Shown here in pieces: positions 1 to 10,550 of a DNA stretch of 64,000 bases. This DNA comes from Antilocapra americana. Lineage: Eukaryota > Chordata > Mammalia > Artiodactyla > Antilocapridae. The translations under genes were made by a program, and so were the position numbers. The notes below the pieces were generated by a model that saw only the letters and a program-made list of their open reading frames with translations, did not search any database and was not told the origin of the DNA. The stretch covers positions 6,570,339-6,634,338 of the forward strand of contig ML660777.1 in NCBI GenBank assembly GCA_007570785.1, in the 5' to 3' direction. Each line of letters begins with the position of its first letter. Position 1 is the stretch's first letter.

Positions 1-280
1 ATGGAGCTGCAGGAGTTGCTTGTATATTTTTGAGATTAATTGTTTGTCCATTGCTTCATTGGCTATTATTTTCTCCCATTCTGAAGGCTGTCTTTTCACC
101 TTGCTTATAGTTTCCTTTGTTGTGCAGAAGCTTTTAATTTTAATTAGGTCCCATTTCTTTATTCGTGCTTTTATTTCTGATATTCTGGGAGGTGGGTCAT
201 AGAGGATCCTGCTTTGGTTTATGTCGGGGAGTGTTTTGCCTATGTTATCCTCTAGGAGTTTTATAGTTTCTGGTCTTATG
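1..280 (-). mobile_element. L1 ORF2 3' segment (C-terminal coding part), first half of an inverted L1
   Basis: The reverse complement matches the C-terminal part of ruminant L1 ORF2, the same region seen intact at 25,660-25,940 on the other strand. It starts at position 280 with CATAAGACCAGAAAC and runs off the window start, so its 3' UTR and poly(A) are not visible. It lies head-to-head with the plus-strand segment beginning at 281. The identification rests on near-identity to the other L1 copy in this window. Confidence 0.9.
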
Positions 281-680
281 ATACATCATGATCAAGTAGG
301 CTTTATCCCAGGGATGCAAGGATTCTTCAATATTTGCAAATCAATCAATGTAATACACCATATTAACAAATTGAAAAATAAAAACCACATGATTATCTCA
401 ATAGATGCAGAGAAAGCCTTTGACAAAATTCAACATCCATTTATGATAAAAACCCTCCAAAAAGCAGGAATAGAAGGAACATACCTCAACATAATAAAAG
501 CTCCACACATCTATGGACACCTTGTCTTTGACAAAGGAGGCAAGAATATACAATGGAGAAAAGACAATCTCTTTAACAAGTGGTGCTGGGAAAACTGGAC
601 AGCCACTTGTAAAAGAATGAAACTAGAACACTTTCTAACACCATACACAAAAATAAACTCAAAATAGATCAAAGATCTAA
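281..680 (+). mobile_element. L1 ORF2 segment, inverted 5' part of the same insertion
   Basis: Translation gives the L1 reverse-transcriptase block around [15 protein letters not shown] and [14 protein letters not shown]. Near position 500 it jumps to the later ORF2 region with [18 protein letters not shown], so more than a kilobase of ORF2 is missing between the two blocks. A TAG replaces a Trp codon near the end (about 665). It ends at GATCTAA (680), one base short of where the minus-strand segment begins in the parental element. That makes 1-680 one insertion with an inverted 5' part. Confidence 0.88.
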
Positions 681-2326
681 TCATAGAATAGACATTTTAA
701 ATTAATCTCTCTCCAGGTTTTCTTTATCTAAATCAGTATCAGAAACTAGTGTTTGGAAATTTTCTATAAATTGTTCCAATTATTTTTAAACCTCATATTT
801 CCCAGCAGCTGAGAATGACTCCATCATGTTCAGTGCACATTTCCAGAATGATCCCAACTGAAATGTTTTCTCATGTTCTCTGGTTGCTAGTCTATATTCT
901 ATACATGAAATTCTTAGAGACTACCAGAAATTTGAGCCCCAAGAATTAATCAGAAGATCTTTTATACTGAAAAAGACAGACAAGATGTTCTGATCTCCAA
1001 AGTCAGTGAATATTTACACCTATCAGTGTAAAAATATTTTTCTTTCATTTATTTATATATTTATCTACTTATTTATGGCAAATCCAGTGATTTTAAGTAG
1101 TCAAATGGTTAAAAGTAACTTCTATTCAACATTGTCCATAACGGAACTGGCATTTAGTAAGAAAACTGCTGTCTCATTTCCATGGCCAAATATCCATTCA
1201 CTATTGCATAGTATAATGAAAAGTACATCTAGGCCACTTATCTGACTCAGGAACATTTAGATGGGCAAAAATTGCATGGAAATACAAATTTGGTAACATC
1301 AACAGCTTTGATGTCTTGCCTGATGCTTTAAACATTAGGCATCTAACTCTAAATCTCACTTCAGTAATATATTGCCCTTCCTCTTTCCCTATTTGAAAAT
1401 AAAATGACAACAAAGTGTACAGGGAGAAGACATAGGAGTCACGATTGTTTTTTCTCCATCTGAGATGCTGGAAATTCAGAAGTTAACAAAACAGAAGTAT
1501 CCCTTCAGCCAAAGAACTTCTTCTCTGAGGAGACAGGAAATAAAGAAGTAAACATATAAATTAACAAAATCATTTCAAACACGAGAAATACCTTGATAAA
1601 AAATGGATGATAAGGGAGAAGGTAACTGCTCGGCGTGGAATGGAGGAAGGTGTGTCCTACTTTGATACTGTGGTCAGTTCATACTGATTTGAGAGGACAT
1701 TCATGCAGAGACTTGAAGGAGCAAGCCTTTTGAGAAACCAAGCAGGGAGAATTCAATTATCAAAGCTCTGTGGTAGGAAGGAGCTAGTGTAGCTGACAGA
1801 GAATAAGCAAAGGATTGGGTAGAGTAGGGAAAATAAGCCAGCTAATGTGGGGTCATTGTATATTGCGTACATATGTACCTCTATATATCTCTATCTATAT
1901 ATCATGTCACTGTACATATTGCCATATTTCTGCCAAAAATATACAACCTGAATTTAATCATGGGGAAAAAAAGACAAACCCAAATTCTGCAAAACAACTG
2001 ATATGTCATCTTTAAAAATGTCAGTCCTGGAAAACAGTGAAAGACTGAGGAACTGTTCCAAATTAAAAGAGACTTGGGGAAAAAAAAAAAGAAAATCACA
2101 ATCAAATGCAGTGTGAAATCCTGAGATTGGATACTGGATTGAAGGGTGTATGGTTGCTATAAAGAACATGACTGGGAAACTGGCAAATTTTAAATAGGAA
2201 ATATTAAATAATATTATGGTATCAATGTGCACATCTGACCACTGCACATGATCTTAGAGAATATCCTTGTTCTTTGGAAACTAATGCTAAAATACTTAGT
2301 GATATACAAGCATAAGAAAAAAATGT
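681..2326. other. Intergenic, nothing recognised
   Basis: AT-rich sequence. The open frames are short, unrelated to any family I know, and overlap on both strands. A TA-rich patch lies near 1,870-1,905. Confidence 0.6.
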
Positions 2327-2448
2327 GTGAAGTCGCTCAGTCGTGTTTGACTCTTTGTGACCCCATGGACTGTAGCCTACCAGGCTCCTCTGTCCAGGGG
2401 ATTTTCCAGGCAAGAATACTGGAGTGGGTTGCCATTTCCTTCTCCAAT
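2327..2448 (-). mobile_element. Bov-A type SINE fragment
   Basis: The plus strand reads GTCGCTCAGTCGTGT through CTGGAGTGGGTTGCC, the reverse complement of the Bov-A unit shared by Bov-tA and Bov-A2. The tRNA-derived head is absent. Confidence 0.88.
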
Positions 2449-2769
2449 GAGAAAAAATAAATGTGGGTAAAATATTAATGATTAATATGTCTGGGTAAAG
2501 TTAAGTGGAGTTTATTGAACTATTATAGTTCTTCTCTGTCTGGAATTAGTTGAAAATTAAGAGTTAAAAAATGTCATTCTGGCTGTTGCTATATAAATTC
2601 TTTTAAGGAGACAACTGAATCAGTAAGGCCAGTTAGGAGGTCTCTGAGGCCCTGCATGCAAAAGATAGTAGTGGCTTCAGCTCGGAAATGATGGCACGAT
2701 TATCTTTGTCTGATATCCACTTATCACAAGAACAAGAAGTTAGTTTTGCAAGATAATAGAACCTGAGCT
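2449..2769. other. Intergenic, nothing recognised
   Basis: Short AT-rich spacer between a SINE and an old L1 fragment; no gene or repeat recognised. Confidence 0.5.
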
Positions 2770-3860
2770 CAATGTTCAAAATCAACTGTATTTTTATATA
2801 CAAGCAATAAACAATCAGAAATTGAAATGTGAAAACACTATTTACAATAGCATAAAATTATGAACTACTTAGTGGTGAATCTAACAAAAGATATGCATAC
2901 TCTACACTGAAAACCACAAAATATTCATGAGATAATTTAAAGGTATCTAGATAAATGTAGAGATACACCTTGTTCCTGTCTTAGAAGACTCAATATTGTT
3001 AACATAGTTGATTCTCTTATAATTGATCGACAGATTCCCAATATCCCAATCAAAATTCCAGAGTGCTATTCTATAAAGATTGACATTTCCATTCTAAAAT
3101 TCATATACAAATTCAAAGGGTCAAGAATAAATAGCACAAATCTGAAAATGAAATTAAAACTATGATTAGATACCTATTAAATGGCTAAAATTAAAAAGAC
3201 TGACCATACCAAGCACTGGCCAACATATGGAGAATGAGCACTCTCATTAGCTCCTGGTGGGACTATAATATGGTGTAGTTTTTTTGGGAAAGTTCATCAG
3301 TTTCCAAAAAAGATACATGTACACCTTCTATGTGATCCAGCCATTTACTTGTATTATTTATGAGAAAAGAAAATGTTTGCTCATACAAATAGTTATACAC
3401 AAATGTCCAGAGCATTTATGATCATCCTAGACTAGAAATAATTCAAATTTCCATCTATAATGAATGGGTGAACAAATTATGGTTTATCCACAAAAAACAA
3501 AACTACTTGGTAATAAAAAGTAATGAACTATGGACGCATGCAGTGGCATTGATGAATCACAAAATAATTATGCTGAGTAAAAGGAGAATATATACTGTCA
3601 TTTATATAAAATTCTAGAAAATGCGAACTAATCTCTAGTGACAGAAAGTAAGACAGTGTATACCTGGGCTTGGGGTCATTCAAAGGATGGAATGGACCAT
3701 AAAGGATGACTGGACACTTTGGGGGTTCTACATGTGTCCAGACTTTAAAATTGTATTAATTTTTGTACAAAATTGTACAAAAATTTTAAATTGTACATTT
3801 CAAATGTATGCAGTTGATTTCACATCATATATATCTTAAATTATGAGGAATGTGTGCTTG
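2770..3860 (+). mobile_element. Ancient L1 fragment (ORF2 end and 3' UTR)
   Basis: The wording is typical of mammalian L1 ORF2 3' regions: TTTTTATATACAAGCAATAA, CCAATCAAAATTCCAG, and a 'TGGTGGGACTATAATATGG' type phrase at about 3,256-3,275. Stops and indels are everywhere, so it is long dead. The boundaries are approximate, and a break near 3,150-3,180 suggests an internal deletion. Confidence 0.75.
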
Positions 3861-5058
3861 CTAAAGTAAATTAAAGACTATAATAAAGCATTTTAGAATT
3901 TAAAAACAAAAACTGACTACTGGAAAACTTTCCTATGATTACATTTATTTCATTTTTTTCTTAAAACTAATAAGTGAAATAAAAATAACTATTTTTACAG
4001 AAGAAAATTCTAAGAAGATTTGGTTATCCCACTAGTTCCTGGGTAGGTGTCTTTACCTTTTAAGGTAGTTGGGACTAAGGATTTACCTCCACAGTTTATT
4101 CACAGTAAATGGTATTTAAGCTAATTTTTCATATACTCCCACAAATTGCTAAAAGCTTTATTGCTTCTTCACCTCTGATTCTTGCTGAAATCTTATTGCT
4201 TGCAATAACTATGATCAGAGTCAAGTATGACCAAGAGAAATGAAGCCATGCATTGTTTCAATAAACGTCCTTATTTCACTGTTAATTGTCCAAAGACACT
4301 CTTTCAAATTTAACAATAACTTCTTTGTGGTTGGATCATCTTTAATCATTTATAACACAGAAATAAGAAAAAAAAAAGTCCAATCTCTTTAGCCTCGGTT
4401 TTCTATCAAAATGAAAAATGGCATATAAAATGTACTTTCTCAAATCGCCAAGCATCACTCAACCAATGGTTTTTAATCACTGTTATCCCTTTATTATTGC
4501 ATCTCAATGAATGTCCTTCCATCTGTCTATAAGCATCACTCTCCTAGGTAGTCTGTTTCTAGAAAAAGAGAACTAATAAACTTCCCAAGGTAAAAATATC
4601 AAACAAACAAAACAAAAAACAACTAGTAAGTGAAGAAACTGGGCTTCAAACCCTCTCTATCTGATACCAAAGTCTGTGTGTGTCACCATTTCAGTGTTCT
4701 GCTCCCAACAAATGCCAGTCAGTGTCCCTGAAATATAGTAGATTCTTACAGTAGACACTCAATAAATATTTCTGGAGTTGAATAGAATGGAAGCTTGTAT
4801 TAGGAATAGGAGATGATTGCATTCCAATATTTTTTGAATGATGACATGATCTTTGTACATCTTCCTTAACAAAGAGCAACACAATTTAATTGCTCTGCAG
4901 TTTCCTGAATAATTTCCCACTGCATTTGCTATGTATCCTCCCACTGCCAAAAAGCCAGATGTTCTTTCTTTGATCTATATTTGTTCAGTAGTTGTATTTT
5001 GCATGCTATTAATTGGTCAGTAGGGGTTCATAATATTTATTCCTTCATAATCCAAACC
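3861..5058. other. Intergenic, nothing recognised
   Basis: AT-rich unique-looking sequence with no gene-like frame and no repeat family that I can name. Confidence 0.55.
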
Positions 5059-5059
5059 A

Positions 5060-5145
5060 TACTGGGAATTCCCTGGTGGTCCAGTGGTTAAGACTCTGTG
5101 TTTCCACTGCAAACCCTACTAATTATTTGGGGGCAGAGAGCAATG
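5060..5145 (+). mobile_element. CHR-type tRNA-Glu SINE fragment
   Basis: Begins GGGAATTCCCTGGTGGTCCA followed by GTGGTTAAGACTCTG, the typical head of cetartiodactyl CHR SINEs. Only the tRNA-like head remains. Confidence 0.75.
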
Positions 5146-5477
5146 ATATATTTGGACCTGAAGATTTTATTCTGTAAAACATCATCTTCTGCTTACATTT
5201 GCCTTTCAAAAACATTAGAAATTAAAAATCCTTATTTATTCACCCCTATTTTGTTGTAAACCTTAAAATCATTCTAAAAATAACTTCTTTAAAAAAAATT
5301 GCTTCTTCTTCTCATCTGAATTATGTTCCACATCTCACTCCCTATCCAGAGAAACCAAGAAAAAATTTAATGTATGTAAACTTTCTTATATTTTACATAG
5401 CAAATATATGTGCTTGTGTATGTGTGTGAGATTTGTGCTTATTATAAAAGTATTTTTAGCTGATATAGGTATATGAG
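5146..5477. other. Intergenic, nothing recognised
   Basis: AT-rich spacer of about 330 bases; no feature recognised. Confidence 0.5.
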
Positions 5478-5676
5478 AGCTTCCCAGGTGGCGCTAGTGG
5501 TACAGAACCTGCCTGCCAATCCAGGAGTTGTAACAGATGCTTGTTGATCCCTGGGTTGGCATGGCAACTCATTCCAGTATTCTTGCCTGGAGAATCCCAT
5601 GGACGAGGAGCCTGGTGGTCTACAGTCCATAGGGTCACAAAGAGTCGGACATGATTGAAGTGACTTAGCATGCATG
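5478..5676 (+). mobile_element. Bov-tA SINE
   Basis: The tRNA-derived head (CTTCCCAGGTGGCGCTAGTG) is followed by the A unit (CAGTATTCTTGCCTGGAGAA) and the terminal AGAGTCGGACATGA. It is essentially full length. Confidence 0.92.
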
Positions 5677-5794
5677 TAGCACATAGGTATATAAATAATT
5701 AAAAGATCTAATTCTCCAAAAATATTTTTGGGGAAAGACCCAACATGTCATGAGTACCTACTGCTTATGTTAAGATTTTCCATAGTTTCATTAC

Positions 5795-6200
5795 CAAAAA
5801 AGTGTGTGGGGTCCAGCTACTCATTGCTCAAAAATCAATAAACAAGCCAGATTGGTGGAAAGGAAAGTTTGCTTTAATTCAGATGCTGGCACCTAGTCAG
5901 GGGAAGGATGGCAGAAATCTGTCCATAGGTCAACTCCTCCCCAATGACAACCAGGGGGGCGAGAACTTTTATAGATGGATGGAGGGGGCTACATGCAGAA
6001 ACAGCACAGTCAGCTCAGACAGTCAACTTCAAACTGGTCATTGGGTCTGACCAGCATCATCTTGATTGTTTTGGGTACAGTTAATCTTCAATTACAGGGC
6101 CCGCTTTTTCCCATTTCTCTGAGGCCAATTCTTGGAATTGTGGTAGCTCATGTCCTGGGTACACTCTTGGTCATCATGTAGTTAACTTTTCCACTTGGTG
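5795..6200. mobile_element. Endogenous retrovirus LTR-like fragment
   Basis: This block resembles a repeated bovine LTR-type element, with phrases such as GGAAAGTTTGCTTTAATTCA, CCAGCATCATCTTGATTG and GGTAGCTCATGTCCTGGGTA. Reading frames across it are not retroviral proteins. The family assignment is from memory of the repeat's wording, and orientation and exact ends are uncertain. A library comparison could reassign it. Confidence 0.5.
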
Positions 6201-6640
6201 TTTTGGTGCCTAAAAGACATCTCAGAGGCTATGGCTCAAAATATTATCTATAAACTTTGAGGAAGAACTAAAGGTCCTAGACTATGTTTAATGACTACAT
6301 TATTATTATTTAGTCTCCTTTGACTGTTTTCTTTTGCTTCCACATTTCTTACTTCTCTGATTAAACTTATTTGACTAAAGTTTTCCACAGACAGAAGGCA
6401 GGCAGAGGACATGATGAGGGGAGGGGTTAAGGACCATAGAGTCCTGCTCCGTTTCAGTATGAGAAATGCTGTGAAAAATGACCGGAAAATGGAGGGTCTG
6501 AGAAATTAAGAAAATTGTCACATAGTAGTGATAGTAAGTGGTACTATCTGGATCTTTCAATTCTAATTGTCCTTATTTTAAAAGAGGATTCCTGTTTTGG
6601 GAAAGCTGCTACTTTCTAATGGTCCTAACACACTCCTAAG
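6201..6640. other. Intergenic, nothing recognised
   Basis: No gene or repeat recognised between the LTR-like block and the BovB tail. Confidence 0.5.
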
Positions 6641-6962
6641 TCCATTCAGTCAGTTCAGTTCAGTCACTCAATCATGTCTGACTCTTTGTGACCCCATGGA
6701 CTGCAGTATGCCAGGCTTCCCTTGCCCATTACCATCTCCCGGAGTTTACTTAAACTCATGTCCATTGAGTCAGTGATGCCATCCAACCATCTCCTCCTCT
6801 GTTGTCCCCTTTTCCTCCCACCTTCAATCTTCCCCAGCATCAGGATCTTTTCAAATGAGTCAGCTCTTTGCATCAGATGGCCAAAGGATTGGAGTTTCAG
6901 CTTTGACATCAGTCCTTCCAATGAATATTTAGGACTGATTTCCTTGAGGATGGACTGGTTGG
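6641..6962 (-). mobile_element. BovB LINE 3' end fragment
   Basis: The reverse complement contains the BovB C-terminal coding region and 3' tail: in translation the stretch around LKLQSFGHLMQRADSFEK and [19 protein letters not shown]. This is the common 5'-truncated BovB form. Confidence 0.9.
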
Positions 6963-6984
6963 ATCAGTGGGACAAATTGAAAGA

Positions 6985-7192
6985 TTAGTGGTTTAGAGAC
7001 TCAGTCGTGTTCAATTCTTGTGACTCCATAGACTACAGCCTGCCAAATTCCTCTGTCCATGGGATTTCCCAGGCAAGATTACTGAGGCAGGTAGTCATTC
7101 TCTTCTCTAGGGGATCTTCCCAATCCAGGGATCAAACTCGGGTCTCCTGCATTGCAGGCAGATTCTTTACTGACTGAGTCACCAGGGAAGCA
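6985..7192 (-). mobile_element. Bov-tA SINE
   Basis: The reverse complement runs from the tRNA head (GCTTCCCTGGTGACTCAG) to the A-unit end near 6,990. It is diverged but near full length. Confidence 0.88.
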
Positions 7193-7213
7193 TTAGGAGA
7201 TTATATATACATT

Positions 7214-7430
7214 GCTGCTGATGCTGCTTAGTTGCTTCAGTCATGTCCGATTCTGTGAGACCCTATGTACTGTAGCCCACCAGGCTCCTCTGTCCATGGG
7301 GTTCTCCAGGCAAGAATACGGGAGTGGGCTGCCATGCCCTCCTCCAAGGGATCTTCTCAACCCAGGAATCGAATCTGGGTATCCTGCATTGCAGGCAGAT
7401 TCTTTACCACTGAGCCACCAGGGAAGCCCC
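7214..7430 (-). mobile_element. Bov-tA SINE with a degenerate CTG run at its 3' end
   Basis: A TGCTGCTGATGCTGCTTAGT lead-in, the A unit, then the tRNA head ending GAGCCACCAGGGAAGCCCC on the plus strand. It sits 22 bases from the previous SINE, in the same orientation. Confidence 0.92.
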
Positions 7431-7439
7431 ATATATACA

Positions 7440-7660
7440 CCATCATTTGTAAAATAGATAGCTAGTGGGAAGCTGTTATATAGCACAGGGAGCTAGGCTC
7501 AGTGCTATGTAATGACCTAGAGGGATGGGATGTAAAGGTGGAGGGAGGTTCATAGGGAGGGAATATATGTGTATAGAATAGCTGATTCACTTTGTTGTAC
7601 AGCAGAAACTAACACAACATTATAAAACAACTATATTCCAGTAAAATAAAATACAGAATC
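7440..7660 (+). mobile_element. Ruminant L1 3' UTR fragment
   Basis: Matches the cetartiodactyl L1 3' UTR: TAGCACAGGGAGCTAGGCTC, then TTCACTTTGTTGTACAGCAG and an AT-rich end AGTAAAATAAAAT. Confidence 0.85.
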
Positions 7661-8289
7661 AAAATTTAGTTCAGCTGTAATGTTGACCCTAGCAAGAGAC
7701 AGTCTCCTCATGTCTTTGCTTCCTGTTACCTGTGGTGAAGTTCTGACAAACTGGTAATCATTGGAGCAGACCCGTGTGTGGAAACGTGTCAGGGCATCTC
7801 ACAAGCTCCCTGGGGACCCCGGCCATGTCTCGGTGGCCACTGTGAAGTCTCCGTGATTCTATTCTGGAAAGGCAGAGTAGAAAACATGGGAGAGCAGTTA
7901 GTGGAGAGGAGACTCATTAAAAACAGAACTGGGCATAGTGACTAAAAAAACAGAAAAAAAGAAGAAGCAACAAGCAGAGGGCATCAAGGTCTGAGGTCAA
8001 TGATATGTTTCATTAGCTCCTCTGGGCCTCTAATGGAATATGGGTTAGTTTGCTCTGTGAGAGGATGGTTAGAGCAAACAGTTGGTGGTAATGTTCTCCT
8101 TGCAGAACACACTACAAAAACTTGTTCTCTTGCCATAGCTGATACATCACCATTTTATAGTAAGACAAGCATAAGTGACATAGTGAATTTTTTCAAGGAA
8201 GACGCTTACAGAATAAAATTGACAAAACAACATGAGGAGAGGTTTTAGACAAGTTTATAAAGCCTTTCTTTTATATAGACTGTACTCTC
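7661..8289. other. Intergenic, nothing recognised
   Basis: No gene or repeat recognised. A GC-richer patch at 7,770-7,860 carries no frame of note. Confidence 0.5.
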
Positions 8290-8505
8290 ATCATGTGTCA
8301 GTTGCTTAGCTATGTCTGACTCTTAGTGACCCCATGGACTATGAGGGACCCACTAGGCTCCTCTGTTCATGGAATTCTCCAGGTAAGAATACTGGAGTGG
8401 GTAGCCATTCCCTTCTCCAGGGAATCTTCCCAACCCAAGGATCAAACCTGGGTCTCCTGCATTGCAGGCATATTCTTTACCATCTGAGCCATCAGGGAAG
8501 CCCAA
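8290..8505 (-). mobile_element. Bov-tA SINE
   Basis: The A unit (AGAATACTGGAGTGGGTAGC) is followed by the tRNA head, ending GAGCCATCAGGGAAGCCC on the plus strand. Full length. Confidence 0.92.
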
Positions 8506-8599
8506 ACACATCATATATGTACCTAATTTCAATAATCTTTCTGAGTTGTAGGACATACGAGTACAATTCCCAGTTTTGGGTTGGAAACGTTTAGCCAAT

Positions 8600-9322
8600 A
8601 TAGACAGTTCTCAACTTACAATGGTTTGACTTACAATTTTTCAAATTTACAGCAGTACAAAAGTGATATGCATTCAGTGGAAACTATACTTCAAATTTTG
8701 GATTTTGATCTTTCCCAGGCTTCCCAGGTGGCACTAGTGGTAAAGAACCTGCCTGCCAATGCAGGAGACAGAAGAGACCTGGGTGGAAAAGATCCTCTGG
8801 AGAAGGGAATGGTAACCCACTCCAGTATTCTTGCTAGGCTAATCCCCTGGACAGAGGAGTCTTGTGGGCTACAGTCCATAGGGTTACAAAGAGTCAGAAA
8901 TGACTAAAGCAATTTAGCACACACACACAGGGTAGTGATGTGTAGTATGATACCTTCTTGTGAGGCTGGGCAGCTCTACAGAGCACACAGCTCTTGGGGC
9001 TCTGTGCCATCACCAGGGTGAACAACCAGTACACTTAAAGTTATTCTGGACCCATACAGTTACTCTGTTTTTCACTCTCAGTGGAGTAGTCAATACATTG
9101 CCTGAGATACTCAACATTTCATTATGGAACAGGCTTTAAGTTAGATGTCTTTGCCCAAATGTGGGCTAAGGTAAGTGTTCTGAGCATGTTTAAGGAAGGC
9201 TGGGCTAAGCTATGATGTTTGGTAGGGTAGGTAAATTAAATGCATTTTCTTCTTAGGATATTTTCAGTTTACAATGGGTTTATTGGGATATAATCCCATC
9301 ATAAGTCAAGGAAGATCTGTAT
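8600..9322. mobile_element. DNA transposon remnant (Tc-mariner/Tigger-type MITE) split by a SINE
   Basis: The two ends are inverted repeats of each other. The left end reads ACAGTTCTCAACTTACAATG. The reverse complement of the right end reads ACAGATCTTCCTTGACTTAT. Internal wording (for example AAGTGTTCTGAGCATGTTTA) matches an old mammalian nonautonomous element. Without the SINE at 8,716-8,928 it is about 510 bases. It has no transposase frame. The superfamily assignment is from memory; the inverted ends are seen directly. Confidence 0.72.
8716..8928 (+). mobile_element. Bov-tA SINE inserted in the DNA transposon
   Basis: The tRNA head (CTTCCCAGGTGGCACTAGTG), the A unit and the terminal AGAGTCAGAAATGAC, followed by a short CA run. 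It is younger than the element it interrupts. Confidence 0.92.
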
Positions 9323-9359
9323 AACCAAATTATTTAGCCAAGGCCTAATATGGTTTGTG

Positions 9360-9660
9360 GCAAAAACACATATCTCCCCATAGACCTAGAGAAAAGAATA
9401 TATGGATACCAAGGGAGAAGTGGGGAGGTGAGAGGAACTGGGAGATTGAGATTTACACACTTACATTATTGATACTATGCATAAAATAGATCACTAGTGA
9501 GGACATGCTGTATAGTACAAGGAGCTCTTCATGCTTTGTGGTGAACTGAAGAGCAAGGAAATCCAAAAGGGAGGGGATAGATGTATACGTATGGTTGATT
9601 AATTTTGCTGTACAGTTGAAACTGTACTCCAACAAAAATTAATTTTTAAAAAAAGAAAAA
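9360..9660 (+). mobile_element. Ruminant L1 3' UTR fragment with poly(A)
   Basis: Diverged L1 3' UTR wording (AAATAGATCACTAGTGAGGA, GGGAGGGGATAGATGTATAC) ending in an A-rich tail at 9,645-9,663. Confidence 0.78.
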
Positions 9661-9757
9661 AACACAGGTCTCCCAACCCCATTTGCTGTCAGTTACTATT
9701 TAAACTTAGTATATTTCCCTCCTGCCAGAAAAGACTATGAAGTTTACTGTGCTTCCT

Positions 9758-9930
9758 AGAGGGCTTCCCACGTGGTGCAGTGGCAAAGAATCCGTCTGCC
9801 AATGCAGGAGATGCGGGAGACCCAGTTTTGATCCCTGGGTGGGAAAATCCCCTGGAGGAGGAAATGGTACTATGCTCCAGTATCCTTGCCTGAAAAATTC
9901 CAGGGACAGAGGCACCTGGCCACATGCAGC
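9758..9930 (+). mobile_element. Bov-tA SINE, diverged
   Basis: A GGGCTTCCCACGTGGTGCAG head, then TCCCTGGGTGGGAAAATCCC and a shortened A unit ending in ACAGAGGCACCTGG. Confidence 0.85.
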
Positions 9931-10357
9931 TGTGCTTTCTAGAGCTTAGCTGATCTGAAGTAAAACGCCTCATTATTTTGAATATTGCCATCATGGAAAA
10001 ATAGTCAGATCTTAAGAGTGATGGTATATGCCAAAAAGAAAAGAAAATATGAAAATTGTCCTTAAGGAGATAAGTATCCATGAATTAGACTCAAGCTGGT
10101 CCACTTATGATACTGACATTGACTTTTCTTGTCAACCGCAAGGTTCTCTGAATACTTTTCAATTAAATGACTATAAAGGAGGAACTAGGAGTCCACCAAT
10201 GGCTTCCTTACTAGGAAACAGCTTCTACACTGCAAGTTCCATGTGTATTGTATCAGGGTCTCTTTGGAAAGATGGAAAATATCTTTTTTTTTTTTCTATT
10301 CAGTTACTTAGATCAGAAACAGTATTTTGGATTAACCTGTTTGACCATAATATCTGA
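9931..10357. other. Intergenic, nothing recognised
   Basis: An open frame of about 109 codons on the plus strand (10,028-10,357) resembles nothing I know and runs into the next SINE. I see no evidence that it is a gene. Confidence 0.5.
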
Positions 10358-10550
10358 TGAAAGTGAAAGTGAAAGTGGCTCAACCTTGTCTGACTCTTTG
10401 CGACCCCTGTACAGTCCATGGGATTCTCTAGGCCAGAATACTGGAGTGGGTAGCCTTTCCCTTCTCTAGGGATCTTCCCAACCCATGGATTGAACTGGAG
10501 TTTCCTGCTTTGCAGGCAGAGTGTTTATCAACTGAGCTATCAGGGAAGCT
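10358..10550 (-). mobile_element. Bov-tA SINE
   Basis: A GAAAGTGAAAGTGAAAGTGG lead-in (an A-unit tail variant), then the A unit and tRNA head ending GAGCTATCAGGGAAGCTG on the plus strand. Confidence 0.9.
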
